Below, in pieces: positions 10,951 to 23,351 of a stretch of 64,000 bases of DNA (within the stretch, counting starts at the first letter, position 1; the number at the start of each line of letters is the position of its first letter). The translations under genes and the position numbers were made by a program. Location: NCBI RefSeq assembly GCF_000764305.2, contig NW_025942347.1, forward strand, positions 62,001-126,000, in the 5' to 3' direction. The notes beneath the pieces are model-generated. The model searched no databases. It was not told the origin of the DNA and worked only from the letters and a program-made list of their open reading frames with translations. The DNA is from Hyalella azteca. Its lineage: Eukaryota > Arthropoda > Malacostraca > Amphipoda > Hyalellidae.

Positions 10951-11984
10951 AAAAATTAAATGAAATGAATTGAATGCCGGGTTTGAATTCAGTTATGAGT
11001 AAAACTATTCTATAATTAACCCATTCAAGTTAATTAATTATTAAAAGTTAATTTATTTATCTTAATCTTGTTCACAGACACGGAAATATGTTGATCTGCG
11101 AAATATATATCTAGCAAGAAATTGTTCCATTATTTTAAATTACAATCAAGACTAGTTTCTTAACCAGTTTTTAATTTGTACCATTGAAAAATATCAAGTA
11201 TTTATTTTCAAGAAATACAAACTGCGTTTTCACTGCAAACTGATGCCAAATTTGTTGGCTTTTCCCGCTACCACCCCATGGAATTTTCCGACAGCTTTCA
11301 TCCGACCAAGAGTTCCATAAACATCCGACAGTTGCTCGCTGAAACATTCAAAGGAAAGTAGTTCAAAAATTCAAGCCATAAAATAGATTTAGACAAGCGT
11401 GAAGGCTGCGCAAGAATGGCTTCAAATGAGGATATGGGAAATTTTCATCTCCCTGTAGCTGGAACGAACGCCAAAATTAGCCCAGAAACTTTCAATGAAA
11501 TTACAAAATTCGACTTTTGTGAATAAGAAGAATTAATTTATGGGCAACGGGGTTATGTAAATTAATTTATTATTAATTTAATAAATAATTTATTATAATT
11601 TATTACTTAATTTATTATACCCATAAATAGGCGACAAATTACATTAACATGTCATCAATACATTTAACAGTAATTATAATTAACACAAATTTTGATGTTT
11701 ATCGATAAAATCTAATTTTTTCTCAGTTACTGAAATTTATTGCAGTGGCACACTGACTAGATTACAAGCTATACTTTTCGAAATCACATAAAGTTTTCAT
11801 ATAATTAATGTCTGATGAGGAACCTAACTTCCTTGTAATATAAGGCCAGGTAGGATAGGAAGACAAATAGGAAGATTCAACTAATGTAGATTCTCTACTT
11901 ATCAGTGAATAATTATAATTATTTCATCGCGGCTTGGAATACGATAGTCACGAATACAAAGCACTGAGACCCCTGATGATTTAA

Positions 11985-12685
11985 GAGCTCTAAAGAGGCC
12001 ACATCCGCGGCCCGAACAGAGCTATGCCTAAAGAGGCCACATCCGCGGCCCGAACAGAGCTATGCCTAAAGAGGCCGCATCCGAGGCCCGAAAGGAGCTA
12101 TGTCTAAAGAGGCCACATCCGAGGCCCGAACAGAGCTATGCCTAAAGCGGCCACATCCGAGGCCCGAACAGAGCTATGCCTAAAGAGGCCACATCCGAGG
12201 CCCGAATAGAGCTATGCCAAAAGAGGCCACATCCGAGGCCCGATCTCTTATACACATCTAGATGTGTATAAGAGACAGGAACAGAGCTATGCCTAAAGAG
12301 GCCACATCCGAGGCCCGAACAGAGCTATGCCTAAAGAGGCCACATCCGCGGCCCGAACAGAGCTGTGCCTAAAGAGACCGCATCCGAGGCCCGAACAGAG
12401 CTATGCCTAAAGAGGCCACATACGCGGCCCGAACAGAGCTATGCCTAAAGAGACCGCATCCGAGGCCCGAACAGAGCTATGCCTAAAGAGGCCACATTCG
12501 TGGCCCGAACAGAGCTATGCCTAAAGAGGCCACTTCCAAGGCCCGAACAGAGCTATGCCTAAAGAGGCCACATCCGCGACCCGAACAAAGCTTTGCCTAA
12601 AGAGGCCACATCCGCGGCCCGAACAGAGCTTTGCCTAAAGAGGCCACATCCGTGGCCCGAACAGAGCTATGCATCCGAGGCAAAG
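11985..12685. repeat. 38-bp GC-rich minisatellite, about 18 units
   Basis: The unit is GAGGCCACATCCGAGGCCCG then AACAGAGCTATGCCTAAA, 38 bp. Variants at the ATCCG(A/C)GG and AGAGGCC positions distinguish units. The array is far richer in GC than its surroundings. A plus-strand open frame runs through its last units (12593-12829), but it is a by-product of the repeat. The array is interrupted at 12244-12278 by adapter sequence, so the true copy number and order are uncertain. Confidence 0.95.
12244..12278. other. Tn5 mosaic-end adapter junction, assembly artefact
   Basis: TCTCTTATACACATCT (12244-12259) joins directly to AGATGTGTATAAGAGACAG (12260-12278). The second part is exactly the 19-bp Tn5 mosaic end used in Nextera libraries, and the first is its reverse complement lacking three outer bases. 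The back-to-back arrangement is the known Nextera mate-pair junction adapter. It interrupts one 38-bp repeat unit between CCCGA and GAACAGAGC. It is synthetic sequence left in the assembly. Confidence 0.96.
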
Positions 12686-15600
12686 TCTTCCGGCAGTGAA
12701 AGTCTGCACGCAGCATTGTGCCTGCAGTCACACACTGATCCCAATATATACGCACGTATTACCGCTATCTCGTTGCCGTCTAAACGCCAAACGTTTCTCC
12801 TCGGCGCCATATTGATAGCAATACGCTGACTATCAGTCATCGGTTCATGTTTTTATAATGAATGTTGAACTATTTTATATTAGCAACTTCAGATAAACAA
12901 TTTTAGACCAAATTAAAAAATGAGGCGCTATAATAATTAAAAATTATAACTCACTAATCGTGATACAGCCTAATAAGTGAGGAAAATTTGTAATAAAATA
13001 TAATACCGCTGTTATCGGACGAGTTATTTCGATCAGGTAGATATCCTAACTTTTAGTCTAGCATGTGTAACTTTTCACGTCCGTGAATATTACCCAGCTT
13101 CAGACCAAGGGCATTTTTAGAGAAATGCATAAAAAAAACAATCGATTTGTGGACGTAATGTTGAGAAATTTTGTACAGTAATAATATATTGAAAAATGCC
13201 AAGTTTTTAGCTTCGTGAATAATTATAGTACAGGGTTTCAACACTGTAAATAATCGCAGGTGCAAGGCTCTAATACCATTAACAGGAACAGCTGCCAGTT
13301 TTTTTTATTATTATACATATATTATATTATTATTTATTTCCAAGAAGCGTTGCTAAGAGTATGACGTCTTGCTAACAATGGGAGCAAGGGCAGCAGTTAC
13401 GTTATTGCACAATTCGAGTAATTGCAATTACAAAAGAAATGAAAGGCTTATTCTCTAACATATGAGTGAGTCTTTATTACATTAATTACTTGACTCGTCT
13501 GGATAATCGTAATCTTGGCATAATAAAAAAGTTCCGCATTATTGGCCAAGCGTACAAAAAAGAAAAGAAAAATAGAACGAGAAATAAATCGATGACGCTG
13601 TTAGTGGTTCATTGTTGTCTCTATAATTGAAAATCACATCAAACAACACGGCATTATCATAAATTTTGCTATGGGTTGATTGCAAAAATTCAATGGGAAG
13701 GAAGACTATCTGAAAGTTAACTAACTAATTAAAAACGTCATACTGCACACGACATTTCACTATTCAGATATTGGTTGAATATTCAAGCGCTGTCGCGTCA
13801 TCCGGCAATAATGACTGGCGTATTCGCAGCGCAATTTTCCTGTAATTTTAAATTAGTAAACTCCGAGCGCGTGTTTTGCAATGCGTAAGAAGACGCGACG
13901 TCAAAATAACGTACGACCTGCAATCACAAGCGTCATCTTCTCATCATCAACGGGAGGATTTGTACTTCCGTTGCAGGCGTAGGAGAGAGTGTGCGGTTAT
14001 TGCACACTTATCCAGATGTTCAACACTTCAACTGAAGTGAAACCGAAAGTGTTATTGCTTATATTTGTTGATATTTACTTTGGGCAATTCAAGTGCATAT
14101 AACCAATTCAATAAAAAAATAAAAACACATTTTGAACAGTATTTTGTTATCGGAAATTTCGAAAATTGCACCGAAATATGTTAAAGTCTGTTTCGCTATT
14201 ATTGGACGGTGAAACAGCAAATTATATAAGAGTCACTTTGCTCAGTTTAAGAAAAATACTTAACATAAATCAGTAACTAAATTCGGAATCGCCGCGAAAT
14301 CAAGCCAAGCGAAATTCTCGAACACGTTTAGCAGAATTCAGAAGCTGAAATTTTCCCACGAATCCGAAGACTTTCCGTACCTCGTTTTAAAAGTAGAGCT
14401 GTTCGTCCAAGCAAGACTATAAAAATCACCGAAACCACATCACGTGAATCAAGTATTGATCACTAGTATTTGGAGAGAGGGCCTCATTTGCATGTAGGCT
14501 CAATTGGATATAAACGTGCTATTTCTCGTGAGTTAGCTTAAATTTCATGATGTATTCCCATGAATCAAAGTGATTTTTTCACTGCAACAGTCAACATGAA
14601 ACTGAACCGAATTCAAGAATATTGCACATCACAATAACGAATATATACGTATATATAACACATACGTATATACAAAATTCTCCGTGTAAATTAAAATAGT
14701 TATTTCAATGCGATTTCGGGAATTAAATTCAAGCCATTGTCAAAGTAATCTATCTATTAGAATAATGTCCTGGAGCGTTTTTAATACATCGAGAAGCCTT
14801 TATATTACATATTCTGGGCAATTTAGTTGAAATCGGTCGCAGACTTTTGTCACATGAATAGATGATATTTGCATGGTATTTAAGTTAAAATTCGGTCGCA
14901 GCCTCATGTTTCTCATGAATCACGAATAAATGATTTTTGCACGGCAATTTCCTCCAAAAGTCAGTTGAGAAGTGACATTCACAGCTCTACATTCGTCACA
15001 CACATCCTGCTGGTATAAGTTGTATACTAATTTTAGGTGGAGTCGGTTTCACGCAGGTCAAGGGTAAGAATATATATAGTGGAAAGTTTCACTTAGAGAG
15101 AATGCACCATCGGCGTGGACCCAGATGCTGAGGCACCACTTTCACCTCACAACTGTTAATGTGAATTTGAAAATTTCGAAACAAGGAAGTGGTTTCAGCA
15201 TACATTTTCACACGAAACAGATGAACCTGAAAAAACTGACTCGAAAATCTTTGGATTACTCCATTTTAACGAAACCTCAGTTGTCGGTCCTCGCTTTTTT
15301 CAGCGCATAATAATAATAGTAAGGACGATTCATGAGCGAATGAAAAACAAGTTTTCAGCAAGGGGAGGATATTTTCAGGCTTATTACATGTCCTCAATCG
15401 ATATAAAATTGTGAATAGGAGTGAGTGCCTCAATAATACTTGATTAAATTATTCATTTAAGTATTAGTTTAGAATAAAAATTTTTTGCATTGCAATTTAA
15501 TTAATTTATTTATTTTTCATTCGATGTTAAGTGAAAAAGTTTATAAATTGAAAATGCTGGCGCTCATGCTGGACTCATTTTTACTCAGAAATATCTAAGT

Positions 15601-16808
15601 TTTTCTATAAAAAAGGTTAAAACATTCTTTTTGAGAAAGAATTCAAACATTAAAACTGATTAATAATTCAATTAAAACTATTTACAGCAAATAATACAGC
15701 AGATATTTATGCATTCAATTAAAAATATATAGATATTTCCCCATATTCTTTCATCACGAAGAAAAAATAATTACTGATCAACTATGTCGAAATTTGCTTT
15801 GTCAAAATTTGCTTAATAAAAAAATTGCAGACAGTATCGAATTATCTTAAAGTTTAGCTAAACACAAGCCACCAGCTATGTTCCCGCTCGCCTAGCTGTT
15901 TACCTTAAAAGTGAGCCGGAGAAATCAGTCCAGCGACCTATTCTACACTGCAGTGCAAGGCGACTCAGTGTCAAACCGCTGATAACAGACAGGTCTTTTG
16001 ATATTTTTTACTTGACTTTTAAAAAATTTTGCGTTTGCTGTTGACGGATTTCAGAAAAACGTACCAGTGGATGATCGTAATTAAAATCAATTGAAGCTTA
16101 AATAGCATCAGCAAATGAAATCAATTTCGAAAAGAAAATGAAATAACGAGAGATTTAATTGTCGATAGAAATGTTACCCTAATTGATGCTTGTGATAGAT
16201 CTGATCTCCAATGGTTGGCACAAGATATATTTGCCGGACCTCATAGTTGAAGGTTGCTCACTCAACGCCCTTCAGACGCACGGTATAGGTTCATGGACAC
16301 TGACACTCCATCGTTCAACCTAAGAACGTCAATGAGCTCCATTCACTTAATTGGCGCCAAGTCAAATGGAGACCATAAATCGAAACTCAAAGATCACACA
16401 AGGACCGTGCAATTCATCATTAACATCAATTGAGTTTATGGATACAGAGAATTTGATAAGATTGTCTTTCTATGAATATCACTAATTACTGTTATTAACT
16501 GATCTTCGAACTTCAGAACGCGTAAATTTTTGTAAAATTAGATTTAGACAATAATAACTTGCAATTTCCATGGCATAGTATGCGATACATATTTTTCCGT
16601 TGACAAAGCCGATTTTTTATTTGGCATATATGCCGCTACGCTCGATTGTATCTATCATCCCAAAAATATTTTTGCAATGCAAGCTTGGCAATGTCTAATT
16701 CTTGTTTTTAATTATGAAACAAGCGTAAAGATCTGATGGAACCTTCGGAAAAATTCCAAATCATCACTGAATGAGAATTCAACAAGAAACGATGAGTTGC
16801 AGCGGACG
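12686..16808. other. AT-rich region with no supportable gene
   Basis: Small GC-richer patches occur at 12690-12830 and 13860-14000. The second holds GTAAGA after AATGC, a possible plus-strand donor, but no exon I can defend. Short open frames at 13053-13265 and 15125-15310 look like chance. Confidence 0.5.
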
Positions 16809-16840
16809 ATGAAACCGGCTTCATTTCAGGCGGGTATCCG
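16809..16840 (+). CDS. Possible first coding exon of a plus-strand gene
   Basis: An ATG at 16809, with A at -3, opens MKPASFQAGI plus two bases and ends at CCG|GTGAGC. It lies in a GC-richer patch. Two bases left over match the one-base completion needed by the candidate exon at 21485-21690. A short upstream ATG (at 16790) gives a six-codon frame overlapping this start. The support is splice-like context and phase only, so the call is tentative. Confidence 0.2.
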
Positions 16841-17048
16841 GTGAGCTCTCGGAGGGGCGAAGAGAATGCAGTACAAAAAGAACGCCACGAAAGAGGCGGC
16901 AAAAAACACTCGGGCAGTTTTGACCTTGAGTTGTACCTTTGAATTCACTATTGGCAAGTCTACATTATGTTTCACAGTTTAATACCATCATTCTGAAAAT
17001 TATTATTGTAATTATACAATTTATTTAATTATTAAGATAATTATTTGA

Positions 17049-17049
<1 letters not shown>

Positions 17050-17092
<43 letters not shown>

Positions 17093-17095
17093 ATA
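17050..17095. repeat. ATT trinucleotide microsatellite
   Basis: An essentially uninterrupted run of ATT/TTA triplets, about 14 units. Confidence 0.95.
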
Positions 17096-17623
17096 ATAAG
17101 ATAATATACAAATCGCTAAATGTGTTTTGATCATTTATTGCTGAACTGCTGACTATTGTCAGTGTAGTCTGAATGTAATGCTTAAATAAAAATATATTCA
17201 ATAATTTGGCTTGAAAATTATACTAAATGAAATACAGTAGCCGAACCTCTATAGAGGATAGAGAATTGATAACGATGAAAATATTAAATATCTTGCCTTA
17301 AGTTGAGTCGACCTAAATTTCCTAAGACAACTAACTCATAATTTATAAGAAAAACATGAATTGTTTGGCCATTCGAGATCTTTCCCATGAATGTGCTAAT
17401 ATTATCAATTATTTATTATTAAAAACTTGGCTTTAACTGCTTTTGATTCATCTGAGTTTAATTACGACCCAGGTTTCTAAAATGTAACAACTCGGATCAT
17501 TGAACCTATAATTAAAAAATTTAAAATTTATTTAACTGAGACGTACATCCCGGTTTAGTACAGGTAAAAATCAAAACATTATAATTTGATGGCTTTTAAA
17601 CAGCGCTCAGAATTTCGACCTTA

Positions 17624-17934
17624 TTAATTATTAAACATTTTGCCTGCTTGATAATCACCAACAATTAGCAAAAAACATTGGTTTTGGTCAACTCTTATAT
17701 ACAGAACCGTAGCACTAACAATTGCAATGGATAAAATAGGGTCTCTGGTCGACGATAGGCATTCCGGCAGAGATGACTCTTCTTCATCATACTGGAGCTG
17801 TGAAAATCCAGATTCTATGATATCAATAAAAGCTTTCCTACGTAACTTTGTAGCGGAACTTTTGTCGCTGTCAACCACTAAAAAATTCTGAATAAGTTCT
17901 AATGACAAAGTTTGGGAACTGCTGGTACTAATAA
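17624..17934 (-). CDS. Possible minus-strand exon or chance ORF
   Basis: An open frame of about 100 codons follows a very good acceptor on the minus strand (GCTGCTCCATTCTTTATTAG). It reads TSSSQTLSLELIQNFLVVDS onward, with an acidic patch (YDEEESSLPE) and a hydrophobic stretch (ILSIAIVSATVLYIRV), and stops at 17624. The residue pattern is fairly protein-like, but I recognise no family and see no clear donor. ORFs of this length are expected a few times by chance here. It does not join in phase to the neighbouring candidate at 18238-18361. Confidence 0.22.
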
Positions 17935-18237
17935 AGAATGGAGCAGCCTACATGCGCAAAAGTTGGATCGAGTGTTGCGTTTATATTTTTATATAAAGAA
18001 GACTTTGATTAATATAAGATAAATAAAGACAAAGCATTGAAGAAGACTTGATAACAAGTAACTTCATTATTCTAAGTTTTTCTCACTGAGTATCATAGGT
18101 AATATCAATTTATGATGTACTGCAGATGGAAATGTTTGTCAATGTCTTGAAGCGACATAAATAAATACACAAGGAAAATAATGAAAAAAGTGCTGGACGA
18201 AAATAACTGATTTTCGTTGTTAGAAATAGTAACTCAC

Positions 18238-18361
18238 GAGCTTGAATGATTAATTCAAAATTTCGGGCTATCGGAAGCTGGAATATCTTGTCCGGATACT
18301 CATTCCGCAATTTAATCTTCAGCTTTTCTGCTGATTTGACAATTGTATCTGGTCGTGAATT
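18238..18361 (-). CDS. Possible minus-strand exon ending at a GTGAGT donor
   Basis: The minus strand is open for 41 codons, ending GCTC|GTGAGT (intron from 18237). The peptide includes KLKIKLRNEYPDKIFQLPIA and then RNFELIIQA, a mixed charged and hydrophobic pattern more protein-like than most frames here. No good acceptor is visible at the 5' side, and the frame is bounded by a stop at 18364-18362. I do not recognise the family. Confidence 0.25.
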
Positions 18362-21300
18362 TTATTTGCCCGGCTCTAACTTTTATTAATACTTCATTGG
18401 ATTAAAATATACTGAAGCGGTTAAAGATTGGGCAGAAGGGAGTCCAAGTTATTCGAAAAGTTTTGAAATATTTGCTTCAATAAAAGTTGAAGTGAAGCAT
18501 TGGCTCAAACTAACATTGATACATTTATGGAAGGAAGTATTCTATTACAATTGTGTCGAATAAAAACTTTTCATAATAATTTGAAATACTGTAGGTCACA
18601 TGGACGAGTGAGTTTGAAAAATTCGAAATGAGATAGAAAAATTCTTTCATTCAATTTTCAATAAACTGTAATAGGAGATATTAGGATACTCCATGTAAAG
18701 ATAAATAATTTTCTACGGCCAACTTAGTTGAGAGAAATTGCTAATTCTTTTGCTGGAATTTATCTATTCCAAAATTAGGCACTCAAAATGAATAAAAGAG
18801 TTAGGGAAGGAGAAGGAAAAGCTATGCATGACAGCATGGCATTCTAATATAGTGAGAACTTTCTCCCAGCTTTCTCTGTGATAGAAATTTTCAACGGGCA
18901 TACTTGCCCCACTAAAGTTCTCCCTTCTTTGATGTTATAAATTCAAATTGGAAAACCAAAAATGTTTTATGTTCACATAGTTTTACTCCACATAAACCGA
19001 TACTAGGAGAATCTTAATAAGGTTTGGAATTCAACGTCAATTTGAAAAATATTTACGCAACATTTTTCATAGAAAATTTGGTATAACAAATTATTATTTA
19101 TTGAATGATTGTCTTATTTCACCATATACAATAAATTTCCGCAGAAAATTCATCACGAAGAAATTTCTGCTTCAAAAATTACTATTACAAGCCATTCATT
19201 TATCGGGATAAGTAGAAACTTATTCATATCAGAATTATTATAGCAAGCTATTCATTTATGGAGATAAGCGTATCCTTTGCTTATTAATTAACTTAACTCC
19301 ACGAATTAACCTGATGCTACTCCACCCAGCACAGAGATCAAGTGAACAGCTGGAGCGGTGTATGAACTCTAGTCGTTGACTCCGTTACACGCCTTGTTTA
19401 ATGATCGAATTGTAGGAACGATCAAGTACAGGAAGAACGTACGCATAGCCGAAACTTTTATCCGCAGAGAAAAATTATTTATTGAATCACTTATGATAGC
19501 AAAACACGGATGTTTTGAGGCCCAGATCACAGTTGTAATTCAAGTTCTAGTTCACGAATGATATGAAATAAATTTTATTTCAATAAATACAATCAAGTTG
19601 TAAGTTTTGTTCCTATTAGGTGTACAATAGTTAAGATGTCCGAAGATCCTTTACCAATGACTTTGTCAACGTGTTCAAACGATCTGCTGAATCAAAGAAT
19701 CCGATATTTTCCCCGAATAGGTTTTTCGAGAAGAAAACGCGCGAATAGTTTGCATGATTCACATTTATAAAAGAATTAAATATTTTTGTGCAAAATTGAA
19801 ATAAAAATTCGAGTTATGATTGAATGTCATTGATGAAAATAACCATGAAAAGCTCACTTGCAAATAAACAGCAAGTTTTCTGATTGCTGAACAATCTTTG
19901 ATGAGTCCTGGTTACAGAATGAACTCGGTCCAAACTATATAGGTCCGACCTTGTTTAATGAATCTAAAGCGTCAAAATTACACGATGTTGATCTGTCTCG
20001 AAAAACATATGTTGCAAATGTTGAAAATTTAACATTTTCTGCCACACTTATCGAGATGAAGTAGCCAACTTAGTCATCCTAAACTAACCTATTCCAACAT
20101 CTCACAGAGGCTGCTCAAGCAAACGGAACAGACATCGGCCACAATTTGAACTCTTAAGTAAGCCTTGTAGCAAACGCTTTGTTTAGGCCTAATAACCATT
20201 AAAGTTCAATGTGAATCCCCTGTTATCTGTTCTCACCTGCAACACCGGATGCCGGATGCGAGGTCGGGCATGTCGCCGCGTATATGAAACACAATATTAT
20301 AGGACTTAGCTAAAGTATTTTTCTCAGTATTCAAGCCTTTATTTCAAATAATCCGAAAAAGTTAACCCCAAAATAAAAAGAACTCGAGGCGACAAACGTT
20401 ATGTAAAGAATAATTTTCTCGCAAAAAAATAACACTTTAAAATTATCAGGTAATCACGTGTATGAAAAAAATTTTGCGGCAGGGCAACGTGAGCACGTTA
20501 TGGAAAAAATAGTGACAAGTAATGCGTGCAAAATGTCTTATTTTTTTACACGATTTTCCACGAAATTATTGAAATAAAATTGCGTGCCTCTATTTAAATT
20601 TTAAACCGAAAGACGACTACCACTAATAATTCCTAAATTATTATTTTTTCAATATGTTCCTGATACTGTAGAGGACAAGAAAATTCGAAGTAACTTAGAA
20701 TTTGATAAAATTTAAATTCTTCATTTGCGCACAAAAATACGCTTGTGCACGTGGATTTGCGTGGATTTGGAAATATACCCTTGCAACCGGAAAATTTTAT
20801 ACTGCTTAAACAAACAAATTAAGTATTGATAGATCAACCTGTGTCTTGAGTTCAGGATCATAATTCAGGATTTCACATAAATTTAGTGCAAAACTTATGT
20901 CATTTATTGCATGGAAAAACTTATTTTATTTATATTTCAACATGGTTATGCCGTGATAAAATTATACCACCTCAAAGTAAAGTCATTAGAGGCCATGAAA
21001 ATAATTTCCACCGGAAGTGTTAAGAATGACCATTAACTTAGCCGCTAGAGAGTAACTTATTTACTAAATTAACTGCCTTGTATCTTACACGTCGTACTTG
21101 TTTCAAGTTTAAGAACTTTATGTGTGGAGTAAAAATAGCATGCTGCCAAAAGAAAGGAACTTGTTTGTTAAAGTACACAAGTTAGGCTATCACACGACAC
21201 GCAGGCTAGCTGGCACGGAGAAAGCGTTCTGTCCTCGATTTCCTTTCAGGGTTCCGCTGCGGAAACCCTCGTTGCATCGCACATCGATGTTTACTGGTAC

Positions 21301-21484
21301 TTCGCTAATTGTTCATATTGATCAAACAATTTAAGCTGATCATTATTGTATCTTTAGGCCTTTTGCACGAATATTGCTAACAACCTGAAATTATTAAAAA
21401 CGAACAACCGGAAAAAACATTCATTTTATATGTAATTTCTTTGCTAATTTTTGCGACAATAGAAAACGTTTGCCTGCATTTCAG
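18362..21484. other. AT-rich region with no supportable gene
   Basis: Contains a small diverged duplication at about 19180-19270 (CATTCATTTATCGGGATAAG resembles CTATTCATTTATGGAGATAA). A GC-richer patch at 21180-21300 has acceptor-like TTTCCTTTCAG but no exon I can support. Confidence 0.5.
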
Positions 21485-21690
21485 TTTTGAAACCATTCGC
21501 GTGGAGATCAGTGAGATTCTTAAATCAGTGGACGTTATTATACGAGTGCAAGAAAATACGCTTTTTAACAACTTAACAAATAAAATAGAGATGATAGAGA
21601 TTAACCAGGATAAACTGATTTCTTTGAACGTGTTGGCTTTTAATTCAAGAGAATTCGAACGGAACCCTTGGGCAACGAACGAAATTTTGG
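21485..21690 (+). CDS. Possible plus-strand exon encoding a coiled-coil-like segment
   Basis: The frame is open from 21441 to the stop near 21806. Within it, an acceptor (GCCTGCATTTCAG, AG at 21483-21484) and a donor (TTTTGG|GTAAAT, intron from 21691) delimit a 206-nt exon with 68 full codons. The peptide begins FETIRVEISEILKSVDVIIR and contains LFNNLTNKIEMIEINQDKLI. Spaced hydrophobic residues with charged ones between suggest a helical coiled coil. Codons show an excess of G at first positions, as real coding DNA does. The exon needs one base to complete its first codon and leaves one base at its end. These match the candidates at 16809-16840 and 26246-26289. Against it, the opposite strand is also open for 136 codons across 21377-21787, so composition may be the cause. 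No family is recognised. Confidence 0.33.
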
Positions 21691-22039
21691 GTAAATTTAT
21701 TCTAACGATAATTTTTTTTTTTTGCCGATCTTGGTTTGGAAAGAACGAAGAAACCAGCTGGAATGAAACGGAAGAGGAAAGTATCAAATGTTCACCATAT
21801 CACTAAAATGCTGTGGCGATAATTTTTTGAAAAAGTTAGCAAAATCAACAATTAAGATGATTAAGCGTTAAAATTAATTGTAATAATTAAGCGTTAAAAT
21901 TATGAAAGGATTACAATTAAGCACAAAATTAAACCTCAATAGTGCGTAAGGAATTAATTTTTATTCATACAGCATGAGAATAACGAGTACAATGAACACA
22001 AAAATCATTCCAGTCATTCACTATTCACATATTGAGTTA

Positions 22040-22112
22040 ATTACTCAATTATTATTATTATTATTATACTCAATTATTACTATTATTGAGTTAATTACTA
22101 ATTATTGAGTTA
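22040..22112. repeat. ATT-rich simple repeat with inverted GAGTTAATTAC motifs
   Basis: ATTATT runs are flanked by repeated ATTGAGTTAATTACTCAAT-like palindromic pieces. It is low-complexity DNA. Confidence 0.7.
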
Positions 22113-23131
22113 ATATTACTCACGGGCAAGGGCAGCTTGTAGTCCTGATGATGTGATCGGATTATGCAGCGCATTTTGAATAATTACGAGTGCTTAATTA
22201 ATATACAAACAAATCCGTTGTTATCTGAAAGCGTTCACCTAAATAATAATGACGGACTTTCGCAGATGTTATGAATCATATATTACGCTTACATTTATAA
22301 TACATCGAATATTCATTTTTTGAAGAAAAATAATAAATAAATAATTAAAGCGAAATACAATGATAAATGTCGTCCATATTGCAGTAGCTAATAACAGAAT
22401 TAATTACTGGAAATAAAACTCAATGTGGAGAGAAAATTTAAATCAGAGACCCATAAAAAAATATAAAGAAATCCAATAAGAATCACCACAACTAATTTTG
22501 ACTTGATAGATCAATATTTTTTCTAGAAATATTTGAAAACAATCATAAGCCCAGCATTGAAAAATTTCGTCCAGCTGGCAGTCCAATACAGAGTCAGTAT
22601 ATATGCCAGCAGCTACAAACGTTCGGAAGGCCACGATTTACAGACTTTCGCTCTAACGAACACCGTCACCTCCACACGCGGGAGCAGCTGACGACACACT
22701 GACCAATGTGCACAACCACAAGACATGAACACACGTACGTACGAGCCAGCCACCTCTCCACGGTGATGCATACGGAGGAGACATATGCATTGAATGAACA
22801 TGACGGCCTAGTCTAAAATTCAGCGAGATGAATATTATCTAAGGGAATGGTTTTGCAGCTAGTCAATAGTTACACGAATTAAAAGCTAATATCCACTCTA
22901 CTTATTTTAAATAGAATATTTATTGATGTGAGATCATTTGCTCTGTTATTTTATCTCTCGAAATTCATGTTAACGAAATTCATTGAGCGAACAGCGAAAA
23001 TTCAGTTCAGTCCGTGTTCCTTAAAAATATCACTTGATGTAGCCAAACACAACTGAAAATTGTGCTGAAATATTTTACAGTAATCGTAAATTCCGGGATA
23101 CTTTCGAGGACATAATTTTTTTGCGAACAAG

Positions 23132-23310
23132 TACAGCGCACGTGAGTGGCGTGTTCACATACAGCGCACGTGAGTGGCGTGAACATATACAGCGCACGTG
23201 AGTGGCGTGAACATATACAGCGCACGTGAGTGGCGTGAACATATACAGCGCACGTGAGTGGCGTGAACATATTCAGCGCACGTGAGTGGCGTGAACATAT
23301 ACAGCGCACA
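23132..23310. repeat. 28-bp minisatellite with CACGTG in each unit
   Basis: TACAGCGCACGTGAGTGGCG then TGAACATA repeats at 23132, 23160, 23188, 23216, 23244, 23272 and, truncated, 23300. Nearly every unit carries the palindrome CACGTG, the E-box core. The minus-strand open frames through the array (23007-23468 and 23155-23358) are repeat by-products. The array runs straight into the hairpin at 23311-23351. Confidence 0.95.
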
Positions 23311-23351
23311 TGCACAATACGTTTTCGCAACGTACGAAAACGTATTGTGCA
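23311..23351. repeat. Perfect hairpin, 17-bp arms, 7-nt loop
   Basis: TGCACAATACGTTTTCG at 23311-23327 pairs without mismatch to 23335-23351 around CAACGTA. It starts at the last, truncated unit of the 28-bp array, suggesting that the array edge and the inversion arose together. Confidence 0.93.

Noticed and set aside
21377..21787. Minus-strand 136-codon frame opposite 21485-21690
   Set aside because: Its Ser/Ile/Cys-rich composition and lack of splice borders are less protein-like than the plus-strand reading; it is probably a shadow.
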